From: Haberlea rhodopensis
Taxonomy: Eukaryota > Streptophyta > Magnoliopsida > Lamiales > Gesneriaceae
Assembly (NCBI GenBank): GCA_907163345.1
Contig: CAJQUN010000014.1
Span: 5,580,001-5,644,000 of the forward strand
DNA length: 64,000 nucleotides
Reading direction: 5' to 3'
How positions within the stretch are numbered: the first letter of the stretch is position 1; every line of letters begins with the position of its first letter. Shown here one piece after another: positions 34,695 through 45,366 of this stretch. The notes below the pieces were generated by a model. That model did not search any database, was not told where the DNA came from, and was given only the letters and a program-made list of their open reading frames with translations. A program made the translations under genes and the position numbers.

Positions 34695-35482
34695 TCCAAA
34701 TAGCAATAAATTTTTAAAACCAAAAAATGGTCGGGCGATCGATCGCCGCTGTCTGGGCTACGAAAATCTCCATTTTTGTACCTCATTTTCTTCTACATCT
34801 TCACCAACACTTATACCAACAAACCAATAACATAAAAACACCAAAAACCTTCAACATACACTTTAAAACAACCAAAAATCTAACACCCAACCAAAAACCA
34901 TACCAACCCAAAACAAACCCACTTTCAAAAACTCAAATCAAAACCAATCCTTACAAAAACAACAAGGAATGATCTATACCCTTCCTAGACCTCAAATCTT
35001 ACCAAGAATCACACAAATGGAACTTTTGTAAAGATTTATCCTTCCTTTTCTTGCCAAACTCGAAAATGGGGATAAGGGTTAGGGTTGGGAGAGTAATTGG
35101 GGATTTGTAAAGTGATGGGTAAAGTGGGGGGATTTAGTGGGTTATAAAGGGGTTGAGATTAAAATATGTACCCCAATAATTAGCATGATGTATTAAATAC
35201 CCCAACATGATATTTCAAAAGCATTTTACCAAAATGCACCGAAACCCAAATTAAATTCATGTTTTACCATATAATTATCAACCATCACATTTAAACCACG
35301 ATTATACCCAATTTCTCAACATGCATAACATGCACCCTGAAATGCACCATCGGGTCACGCATACCATGTGACTAAGCATTTAACCAAAATAATTAATTCC
35401 AACACTAATTAATCAACACCATAAATAATCACATAATATAATTAATGCCCAATTTGCATATAATTATTTTGGGGATATCACA
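34695..35482 (-). repeat. 3' LTR of element F, truncated
   Basis: On the minus strand it starts TGTGATATCCCC at 35482, just after a purine tract (AAGTAGGGGAGTAT). It parallels the first roughly 750 bp of the E LTR, including CATGTTATGCATGTTG and ATCATGTTGGGGT blocks, up to one GCGATCGATCGC (34735-34746). Similarity to E fades beyond it. The left edge is approximate. Confidence 0.75.
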
Positions 35483-35541
35483 ATACTCCCCTACTTACAA
35501 GATTTCGACCTCGAAATCGCATGCACTTACCCAAAATGAAA

Positions 35542-36926
35542 CTAAACACAAATCACATACCAGAAAATAGTTCCGGGTAATGCTACACCATATGCCGCTC
35601 CGTCTCCCACGTGGCCTCCTCGACACCCCTGCGATCCCACTGAACCTTGACCATCGGTATCACTTGTTCCGAAGTCTGCGATCAGCCCTATCCAGAATCC
35701 TGACTGGTCGTTCCTCGTAGGACACATCAGAATCTAACTGTACCTCAGAAGGCAGCAACACGTGTGACGGATCCGGCTCATATTTCCGCAGCATAGATAC
35801 GTGGAATACGTCGTGGATACCAGATAACGACGGTGGCAAAGCTAAACGGTAAGCCAAGGTACCGATGCGCTGTAAAATCTCATACGGTCCCACATACCTT
35901 GGACACAATTTCCCACGCATACCAAACCGCACAACACCTCTGAAAGGTGAGATCTTCAAAAAGACCCTGTCTCCTAACTGAAACTCCAACGGTCTCCGCC
36001 GTTTATTCACATAGGCTGCCTGCCTGTCCTGGGCTGCCTTCATTTTCTGACGGATAACCTTTATCTTATCTTCCATTTCCCGAATCAGTTCGGGTTCTCC
36101 CACTGCTTTACTGGTCAAGTCATCCCAGTATAATGGCGACCTACAATGCCTACCATAGAGAGCCTCAAACGGAGCCATCTGAATACTCGTCTGATAGCTA
36201 TTGTTGTAAGAGAACTCTACCAAGGCCAAAGAATCCTATCACGAGGCATCAAACTCTAATACACAAGCCCGTAGCATGTCCTCGAGCGTCTGTATAGTAC
36301 GCTCAGTCCGACCATCCGCCTGGAGATGATATGCCGTGCTCAACCTCACCTCAATACCCAAAGCTGACTGAAGACCTCCCCAGAAATGAGATGTGAACCG
36401 TGGATCTCTGTCAGATACAATAGACACTGGAATCCCGTGCAGTCTCACTATATCCCGGACATACAAGCTGAGCCATCCTCAAGTATGTGTACGTCATACT
36501 GTAGGGAATGAAGTGAGCCACCTTCGTCATCCTATCCACGATCACCCAAATGGCATCACAACCCGAAGTATTCCTCGGCAAGTGGGTCACAAAGTCCATA
36601 GATATGTGCTCCCACTTCCATTCCGGTATCTCTAAGCTCCTTAGCTCGCCACCAGGTCTCTGCCTCTCTGCCTTAACCTGCTGGCAGATCAAACACCTCT
36701 TGACAAAAGCGATCATGTCACGCTTCATTCGCTTCCACCAGAATTGATCACAAAGATCCTTATACATTTTCCTCCCGCCTGGGTGGATACTAAGCCGGCT
36801 ACTATGAGCTCGCTCCAAGATCCCTCTACGCAACTCTGGCGTACATGGAACTACCCATCGGTTACCGAGTCTCAAAGAACCGTCCTCAGCCACTCTGAAT
36901 TTTGATGGCTGTCCCTGAAGCGCCAA
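35542..36926 (-). pseudogene. Element F: integrase and chromodomain-like C-terminus
   Basis: From the right: zinc-binding region with HSSRLSIHPGGRKM and CLICQQVKAE; core with MDFVTHLP and VSDRDPRFTSHFW; a frameshift near 36411-36466; then ERTIQTLEDML carrying the core Glu. At about 36236-36241 two consecutive stops replace the Trp-Gln pair still present in E (SWQD). The C-terminal part (35660-36229) keeps the GPY/F-type motif PRYVGPYEILQRIGTLAYRL and HDVFHVSMLRKYEPDPSHV. A shifted tail corresponds to the chromodomain-like VQWDRRGVEEATWE region seen in E. Confidence 0.85.
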
Positions 36927-37054
36927 TGATGACCATCTCCGAACCTCATCATCCGTCTTCTGGGCTTTCCTGATATTCTCATAAATGTCCGGCTCTGCAA
37001 TAACGTAGAAACCCTCACCGGAAATGTATCCACATCAAAATCATAGCCCAGATG

Positions 37055-37516
37055 TCAGTAAGAAGTCATCATAGCTGACAAATACATGGTATCCTCAGCA
37101 GTACTCTTCACCTTCCTACTCAAGGCGTCTGCTGTCAAGTTTGCTTTCCACGGATGGTACTCTATCTCACAGTCGTAGTCCTTGAGTAAATCCATCCATC
37201 TCCTCTGACGCATATTCAACTCCGCATGAGTAAATAAGAATCTCAGGCTCTTATGATCCGTATATATGGTAAAAGATGTACTATACAAATAATGCCTCCA
37301 AATCTTCAGGGCAAAGATAATAGCCGCCAATTCCAAATCATGGACCGGGTACCTAGCCTCATGCGGCTTCAACTGCCTCGATGCATAAGCTACCACATGC
37401 TTATCTTGCATCAATACACATCCCAAGCCCTGTAGCGATGCGTCAGTGTATAGAACAAACCTCTTGTTCTCCGTGGGAATCACCAACACAGGAGTTGTCG
37501 TCAATCGATGCTTCAA
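37055..37516 (-). pseudogene. Element F: RNase H
   Basis: About 153 codons: LTTTPVLVIPTENKRFVLYT, then DASLQGLGCVLMQ with catalytic Asp, ASRQLKPHEARYPVHDLELA with catalytic Glu, and YTDHKSLRFLFT with Asp. It continues to MDLLKDYDCEIEYHPWKANL and ends ADALSRKVKS. In F the usual Gly of YHPGK is Trp. A frameshift near 37513-37560 separates it from RT. Confidence 0.88.
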
Positions 37517-37997
37517 CTCTTGGAAGCTTTGCTCACAAGCCTCAGACCAATAGAAGGTATCCCATTTTGAGTTAACTGTGTCAATGGCTTAGCAATCTTA
37601 GAAAATCCCTCGACGAAGCGTCGATAATAACCTGTCAAACCAAGAAAACTCCGGATCTCGGGCACAGAAGTGGGTGCAACCCACTCCATCACAACCTCAA
37701 TCTTCCTGGGATCCACTGATACCCCACTGCTAGATATAACATACCCCAGAAACACTACACTGCTCAACCAAAACTCGCACTTGCTGAGCTTGGCATATAA
37801 CGGATGATCTCTGAGGATCTGGAGCATTGTCCTCAAGTGTTTCGCGTGCTCTTCCTCACTCTTAGAGTAGATGAGAATGTCGTCAATAAACACAATGACG
37901 AACTGGTCAAGATATGGTTGGAACACCCTGTTCATCAAACTCATAAAAACAGCCGGGGCATTCGTCACACCGAACGGCATAACTAGGAACTCACAGT
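37513..37997 (-). pseudogene. Element F: reverse transcriptase, C-terminal part
   Basis: It begins at the conserved MPFGVTNAPAVFMSLMNRVF block and includes the catalytic FIDDILIYSKSEEEH motif, YAKLSKCEFWLSSVVFLGY, and EIRSFLGLTGYYRRFVEGF. The N-terminal RT (fingers, palm start) is absent because the element is cut at about 37998. Confidence 0.88.
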
Positions 37998-39959
37998 TGG
38001 TATCAGAACATAAACTTGGAATGCTCTAGTTTTGAGTCTTGTGTACACTTTGAATAGGCACGAATGAACATGTGCGTACGTGTTTGAAACTTATTTGACA
38101 TATTTGCTCTTACATGAATTGTAGTGAAATAGTTGATGTAGATATGTGATTTATATTTGAGTATGCTGAGTCGCGTCGTATTGATATTGACCACGATATC
38201 GATACATATGTTTGATAAAACTTAATAGGGAAAGAGTGTACACTCGAACACCTACGAAACCTGTCATTATTGAATGAATACTGCATTAGATTGAATAAAT
38301 GCATATCATATGAGACATTCAAACTTTTTTATGCAATTTTAATGAGTAAGATATCTTTGAGCAATGAAGTTGCTCTGGAACCTGTTGAGAATAACATGGT
38401 TGAATGAGTTATGAGATAAGTGATGACTGAGAGTCCTTGGATGTGATTGAGATATCTCCAGGACATAGAACCATTTAGATTTCGGCATTGAGATGCTTGA
38501 ACAAAATGAGATATGACTATATCGGAATGAGATTTGAGTATGATATTTTTACAAAAAACAAAAAGAATGAACTGATGAATATGTTGTATGAAATCCTAGT
38601 TAGATACTAGTTTTGATAACATGGAATATAGGTGTAATATTGTCACCAAGAATGAGTCGTATAGAAGCATCATGACATGTTGGGAAAATACTACTATGTA
38701 AGATATAAATCGAGAGCTTTTGGGAAGTCTTATCTTTCGGATAAATTCACATGTATCTCAAAATTTTGAAATGAAATTTAATGATGATATGACTATTTTG
38801 ATGTATGATCGAACCTACAGAAGATTATTTTCATTAAGTAGTTCGATGTTAATTGATTAATATGAATATGAATTTTATGGCAGGATGTCTGAGTCGAAAT
38901 TATTTCTGTGTTGCGATGCTTCATAATTTGACTGAGATGAAGTAATAAATTAGGAGTAATGACTTAGCTCGTAATTTATTCAAAATCTTAATTCTAAGAA
39001 AAAGGATTGAGCTTCTAAGTTGTTGATAACATAGATGTAGCACAAATGTTGTGACTAATCAACATACATAATAAGAGACTGTACAGATGTACATGCGGAC
39101 AGGATTTAAACCAAACGCAAAATAATTAAATAAATACTAAAAATGATTCAATACAGACTTTGAGTGAATGTACCATAAAATCCGTTTTCAAGTAAAGTTT
39201 AATTTTCTGAAAATTTAGAACTGGTACGAACCCAGACCTGGAAGTCACGTGGATGCAGTATTGTACACGAACATGTGCTCGGAACTATTATGGATCTCAG
39301 GTTGACTGGAGTGATAATTTTGGGTATATTAAAGAATAGAAATTGTGTGGACCTGATTATTAACTCTGTTTTGAGAAATTTTGGACTGGTAAAACTTTCG
39401 AAGATACTTCCAATGAGATTTGTAAGCATATTGATATAGAGACCTTGACTCGATATTGAATTTAGACAGTTGAATAATGATTGTTTTTTGTTAAGGATCT
39501 ACCTGATTAAATATTTTCGGACAATGTATGTCAAGTAGAAGATCTACACTCTGAATAGTATCAGGTGTCAATCCAAACCAAGATCTGTCTGAATCTATCT
39601 TGTGTACTCGACATATGAGTATGTCATACGAGTCTTCTAATTCTTTATCTTTTCTTGAACTCGTTGAGTCGAATCTTTTGACAAATTCTAATCAAATTGT
39701 AATTATTTCCAGATGAACTAGGATGTGTTGAATATCTGAAACGGATATCTTAGACTCCCCATGTGAAAGAATTTTGATCAATCCATTCATCCTGAATGTG
39801 GATTGCACATGATTGTAATATTTCTATCGTGTAATTTTAGTGGGATAATCCTATTGACCTTTCCCATTGATAGCGCAGAATATGAATATATCACGTCTCT
39901 TATGTGATTAACTCAAACGAGTCAGATATTGCTTAGATCAGACGTGCGTAACTTTGGTT

Positions 39960-41700
39960 CCTTGATTTACCACTGAATCTATTTTTGTCATTCCTTATGA
40001 CATCAAAGAAAATATGATGTATATGTAATCGATATCTCAGTTCCCTATCAGGAAATGATTCTGCATGTCAAGCTATCCAAATGGAACTTTTGGATGATCG
40101 AAGTGATACTCTTAGACCACGTCATTTCTCGACATAGCAATTCTGTTGATTCAACCAAGGTCTAAGTAGTGTTAAACTGGATAAGACCTACCAATGTTCA
40201 TGAGGTCCAAATTTATGGTTTAGCGGGATTCCAAATATCGATATATGGAAAGGTTTTCTTTTAAAAAATGGTTAAACATATTACTCATCTGACACAGAAA
40301 AGTTAAAAATGTATTTGGTCAGACGAGTATGAAATTTGTTTTCTTGCGACTCTGTATATAGTGTTGAACTAGTAACAAATGTTTTGTTTTAAATTAATTT
40401 GACGCCATTATTTATACGGGGGAAATTTATTTTTATTCGGACCACAAGAACTTAAAATATCTATCCTTTCAATCCGATCTGAATACGAGGCAACACATGT
40501 TGATGAATCTTTTGAAGGATTACGATGGTGAAACTCAAATGTCGATATGGTTGTCCTCAGTCGTAAAGTATATGAGTCTAGCTTATGTTTGTAGCACCAA
40601 GGTCATGCTGATAGTTCTACATCTGACTGAGATTTTCACTCATACCAGAAATTCTATCATTGTCTCAGCATTTCAAGTTGAGTCGGAATGTATTCTAAAC
40701 ATCAGAGTAGTCTACGAATTGATGTTCAAACGCAGAAATCTTAAGAACGTGTATCTATAGGACATCCTTTTGAGTTTTCAAATATCATCTGATAGTTTTT
40801 TATGCCTTAATGATTGATGAGTTGTTCCTGATAATTCTGATCTGGCCTCTGTACTTATTCGTGAAGTACATAACTGTGAAGACAATATTTACCCTGAAGA
40901 CGAAAGATGCGTATGACTATGAGACCTCAATTTTTATGGAGATATATGAGATAAGATATTACTGATACATTGTCAAATGTTGAGGTTGTCAACAGGTTTA
41001 AAACGAATGAATAAAACTCGGAGGGTTGCTTCATGGCCTTGAAAGTCTCCAATGGTATTGAGAACATATTGCTTTGGATTTTGTGACCCATCTTCCTCGA
41101 TCATCCAGAGATTGTGATGCTGTTTTGAACATTATTGGTCTACTTCTTAAGTCTGCACTTTTCTTTCATTACTAGCGGACTTATCCTTATACGAATATGA
41201 CTTTGTTGTTTATCGAGGATATGTTGCGTACTGTGGAGAATGATTTTAACTCTGGAGGGCAGGAAGCTTTGTCATTAATCAAATTCCCTATATGAATAAC
41301 TACCAAACGAGCATAGGTTCGACATCTTTTGAAACCTTTTAGAAGAGAAGTTGTAGATCGCCTCTAGCCTGGAAATGAATCGGTGAAAACTAGTTGATTG
41401 GACCTGATTTACTATGAGAAACGAATGATAAGATTCAGTTGTTCAGATAGCGGATGACGGCCGCCCAGGATCGTCAAGCTAGTTATGCTTCTAAACAAAG
41501 ACAACCCATAGAATTTCAGTAAGGAAATCGCGTGCTTCTGAAAATTTTGCATTTAGAGACACTAATCGTTTTTGGCATGCGAAATAAACTATCATCTTGT
41601 TACATTGGTCGTGCAAGATCCGAGAATAGAGTTGGGAATTTTGCCTATGGATTAGCATTGTCGCCAGCTTTATCGTTCACTCGCGATGTATTTTTCTTCA
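39960..41700 (+). pseudogene. Element D: RT, RNase H and integrase remnants
   Basis: Mutated but ordered traces, partly frameshifted: RT near 40060-40260 (KLSKWNFW- and LDHVISRH-like wording, then VHEVQIYGLAGF); RNase H near 40430-40560 (SDHKNLKYL-like, NTRQHMLMNLLKDYDGE); integrase near 41040-41660, including FGMRNKLSSCYIGRARS and YGLALSPALSF, which match the GMRGKLSPRYVGPYE and YRLALPPSLS blocks of E. No frame is long enough to work. Confidence 0.7.
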
Positions 41701-41935
41701 TGTGTTATATTGCGAATATATTATTTGAATCTATCACGTCTTTCAGCCTGATGAGATAGGGACTTGATCATTCATGTTAAACATCTTGTTTGCATTTTAG
41801 ATCGTTAGAATATATACATGTTCCATTGTATTCAATATATCATGTCGTGTATTCTGATCCATATGTTGTTTTCAGCATTGATCTGGATCTATGTTTAAGA
41901 TTTCGAGGACGAAATCTGATAAAGTGGGGGAGAAA

Positions 41936-42059
41936 CGTAAGGCCCCTAGATTTGATTATTGTTAATTAAATTTAGTTTGTGAATTAATTAATAATTAATT
42001 TGGAATTAATGAAGTAGAAGTGAAATTGACAATATGAATCTCAATTGACAATTTAAATG
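41936..42059 (+). repeat. Start of 3' LTR of element D
   Basis: It follows the purine tract AAAGTGGGGGAGAAA and begins CGTAAGGCCCCTAG (first T of TG mutated), like the left gypsy LTR at 5472 (TGTAAGGCCCG). It is cut at 42059 by element C; the last five bases AAATG are C's TSD. Confidence 0.7.
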
Positions 42060-43941
42060 TGTTGGGTTTTGAAAACCCGAATAATCTTGGTTTTGATGTT
42101 AACAAAACATGTTATTGTGTTGCTAACATATTTCATCAAGTGTGCAGTTCATAGATCATAACTTAGAAGCTTGATGAATTATAAAGAAGTAGCTTGAAAA
42201 TATCAAGCTGGACCAAGTCTGAAATTCTGGCAGAGCGGATTGTTTCGATCATATCTCATAGCTCAGATATTGAAATGATGTGCTTCCAAAGAGGTTGAAC
42301 AGCCAACTCAAAATACTAAAAGTCATATTTCACAACAGATCGGCTAGTTCGAATGTTATCAAGGATAAACGACGCCTCCAAGATCGAGCTGAACCTCAAA
42401 GAAACAGCAAGCTGTTTCAGCAAGCAACTGTCAGTCTGTTGGGCATAACTCTTAGCTCGCTTATCGGAACGGAACGATTCAGTATGTATTGGAAAGTTAA
42501 GACAAAGATCTACAGGTCATCTTTGGAAGTCAAAGACTGAATCAGAAGTTACAATGTCCAAAAAGCTTCTGCAAGTCACGCCATGTGACGCTTGTAAGAT
42601 CGAGCTGTTACAACAAGCGACTGTCAGTCTGTTGGCCATAACTCTCAGCTTGCTTATCGAAACGAGATGATTAAGTATGGGTTGGAAAGCTAAGACAAAG
42701 ATCTACAAGTCATCTTTGGAAGTCAAAAATCGGACGTTAAGATGGCCAAAACGCTTCTGCAAGTCAGGCCATGTGCTGCTGCATCCAGCAAACAGATAGC
42801 AGGAGCATCACCTCGTATTTTGAGCATAACTCTCTCATACAAACTCGAAATCAAGCGATTCTTCATTCCGTGGAAAGCTAAGAGAAAGGGCTACAACTTT
42901 CATGTAGATCAATTTGCCCAAAAATCAAAGTATCAAGAGCTACAAGCAACAGATCAGAAGAGCAAGTTTATCAATCTATTTTGTATCAAGCTGATTGTTC
43001 AGAATGATCCGGCCAGACTGATCCAGACCAGACTGAGCTGTCCAGACCAGACTGATCTTCCCAAGCTGATCTGGCCAGACTGATCTGCCCATGCTGATCC
43101 GGCCAGACTGATCTGCCCAAGCTGATCCGGTCAGTACGGTCCGAAATACAAAGAGCCCAGAAACCAGAATATGACCGTTGCAAGCTTGGGAATTGTGCAG
43201 AACCTTTTCCAACGGGCATATTCTTGTGTCTAACGTATATATCATTACTTGGGGTTATATATACATGATTTGGAAGCTCAATAACAGCTGATTGAAGATC
43301 AATCCAAGCCTTCGAAAGCAAACCCACTTGGGATTCAATTGAGGAACTTAAAAAACAAAAGCTGCTAAATGAAGAGCACTCTTCAAACCTTTGGCACCTC
43401 TTACCTTGCTATATCAGATCTAGTTAGAGATCATTTGTGCCATTGTATTCACTCTATTCATTGTATTTGAGAGCTTAATAGAAGATTGAATACCATTGTG
43501 ACGGTTGATGATTTATCACAACCGATGAGAGGTCTTTGTATGTGAGACATTAAAGAACATACATAGTTGAGTTGCAAGGAGTTCTAGTTGGAAGGGGCAT
43601 TCTCAACTGGATCGGGTTTGTACAACGGGATTGTATAAATCAAAGTCTTCTAGTGGAATCCTTCCATGAGGTGGAAGAAGGGGAGACGTAGAAGGATTAC
43701 ACCACCTTCGAACTTTCATAAACAAATGCTTGCTTATTTACTTTTTTGCATATCTTTAAAATGACTTTCAAATGTTTAATCGGTTATAGAGCGGGTTATG
43801 TCGAGTGTCTTCCGCTCGAATTTGTAACCGAACTCGATATAATCTCTCGGTGCAATTATTTCAAGAACACGAGCTATTGAAGCTCAAGTTGGTTGAACTC
43901 GAGTGTGGAATGGCAACCCATCCCCGGAATCGATCCTGACA
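42060..43941 (+). repeat. 5' LTR of element C
   Basis: Complete LTR from TGTTGGGTTTTG to GATCCTGACA. Internally it has repeated blocks of about 190-240 bp (for example ACTGTCAGTCTGTTGG, AAAGATCTACAAGTCATC and AAGCTTCTGCAAGTCA recur at about 42430, 42610 and 42760) and a short minisatellite at 43005-43135. Confidence 0.92.
43005..43135. repeat. CCAGACTGATC minisatellite in the C LTR
   Basis: Words GATCCGGCCAGACTGATC and TGCCCAAGCTGATC alternate about ten times. The partner copy in the 3' LTR is at about 57010-57165 with small length differences. Confidence 0.85.
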
Positions 43942-44795
43942 AGTGGTATCAGAGCAGGTTGTTCTTGGAAAGCATTTTAACCGATTTTTTTAGCGGATAT
44001 CTTTTAAAATCATTTTCAAAATTTTCTCATGAGCATGAAATATTTTCATAGCATATTTTTTCAAAATATGGTGTATGAAAATTTTTAGCATAAAAATCAA
44101 TTTCATTCCATTCAATTTGCACGAAAATAATTTAAAATCTATTTTAAATGTTCAAATTCTTGTTCAATATGTTCTAAACTCTTTAAGTTTAAATTTTTAT
44201 TTTGAGATTTTTTCTAACAATTTTCGAAGCATTTTAGTTTTTCTGGCAGCTTGCAGCGACTTTGGGAAAATTGGCATAACTTCTTGCTCGGATGTTCAAA
44301 TGGCGAACCATTTTTTGTGTTGCAAACTAAACTCATATAGGATTGCAACGGTATAGGTCGTGCAGCCTAATTCTTCACGAGGAGATACAGTTTATTCTGC
44401 AAAGTATGACTAAATGTGATACCACAGCTGAAAGATGAAATGGACATTGTTGAGTTTTGTCAAGAAATTCAAATTTGTTGCCAAGTATGCTTCATCCATC
44501 ATCAAAAGAGGTTATTTTTGTTCAAAAATTAATGTGCATTGCAATTTTTTAATTTGTTTTAGCCTGCCTCTTTTGCCCCTCACTTGCTCAAATTTTCAAA
44601 CCTTTTAAAATTAAGCGGGAGAGTTTAATCTCAATCCTTGAGGGGGAGTAAATTTTATTTGTCTTCCTTTTTGATTCACACAAAAGGGGGAGAAATATGT
44701 TGTTTAAAAAATATGATTTTGTTCTTGTTATGCAATATTGTGTTTTAATGATCATATTTTTATTCAAGTTTTGTGATCATCAAAAAGGGGGAGAT
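43942..44795 (+). other. Interior of element C: PBS and three purine tracts, no gag-pol
   Basis: The PBS TGGTATCAGAGC (43944-43955) is a perfect tRNA-Met complement. Purine tracts lie at 44639-44649 (GAGGGGGAGTA), 44682-44694 (AAAAGGGGGAGAA) and 44782-44794 (AAAAAGGGGGAGA), the last directly before the LTR. The 93-codon ORF at 44075-44356 is AT-rich without a recognised motif. Nothing resembling gag, protease, RT or integrase is present. Confidence 0.88.
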
Positions 44796-45366
44796 TGTTG
44801 GGTTTTGGAAACCCGAATAATCTTGGTTTTGATGTTAACAAAACTTGTTTGTGTTGCTAACATATTTCATCAAGTGTGCAGTTCATAGATCATAACTTAG
44901 AAGCTTGATGAATTATAAAGAAGTAGCTTGAAATATCAAGCTGGACCAAGTCTGAAATTCTGGCAGAGCGGATTGTTTTGATCATATCTCATAGCTCAGA
45001 TATCGAAATGGCGTGCTTCCAAAGAGGTTGAACAGCCTACTCAAAATACTAAAAGTCATATTTCACAACAGATCGGCTAGTTCGAATGTTATCAAGGATA
45101 AAAGACGCCTCCAAAATCGAGCTGTACCTCAAAGAAACAGCAAGTTGTTTCAGCAAGCAACTGTCAGTCTGTTGGGCATAACTATTAGCTCGCTTATCGG
45201 AACGGAACAATTCAGCATGGATTGGAAAGCTAAGACAAAGATCTACAAGTCATCTTTGGAAGTCAAAGACTGAATCAGAAGTTGATATGTCCAAAAAGCT
45301 TCTGCAAGTCACGCCATGTGACGCTTGTAAGATCGAGCTGTTACAACAAGCGACTGTCAGTCTGTT
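44796..45366 (+). repeat. 3' LTR of element C, first part
   Basis: Aligns with 42060-42636. It breaks at the E insertion; its last five bases CTGTT (45362-45366) are E's target duplication. Confidence 0.92.

Larger units (their letters stand above)
34695..37997 (-). mobile_element. Truncated Ty3/gypsy element F
   Basis: Minus-strand pol (RT 37997-37513, RNase H, integrase, chromodomain-like end) followed by the first part of the 3' LTR. It is clearly the same family as E (45367-56633): proteins align throughout and the LTR starts with the same TGTGATATCCCC. Gag, protease, the RT N-terminus and the 5' LTR are missing; the break at 37990-37998 abuts the PBS of element D. The 3' LTR also stops early, close to its single GCGATCGATCGC palindrome. 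No TSD can be set. Confidence 0.85.
37998..42059 (+). mobile_element. Decayed Ty3/gypsy element D
   Basis: It starts at a PBS-like TGGTATCAGAAC (37998-38009) and runs on the plus strand through unreadable gag/protease to recognisable RT, RNase H and integrase. Its tail is GATTTCGAGGACGAAATCTG, a purine tract AAAGTGGGGGAGAAA and the 3' LTR start at about 41936 (CGTAAGGCCCC). The 5' LTR is missing (gypsy F abuts the PBS). The 3' LTR is cut at 42059 by element C and would continue after 57972. Stops in all frames make it the oldest layer of the right-hand nest. Confidence 0.75.

Noticed and set aside
42280..42540. 86-codon ORF matched by 45013-45273
   Set aside because: Both lie at the same place in the two LTRs of element C.
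44075..44356. 93-codon ORF in element C as a remaining gene
   Set aside because: Phe/Asn/Ser-rich translation of AT-rich DNA without gag or other retroelement motifs.
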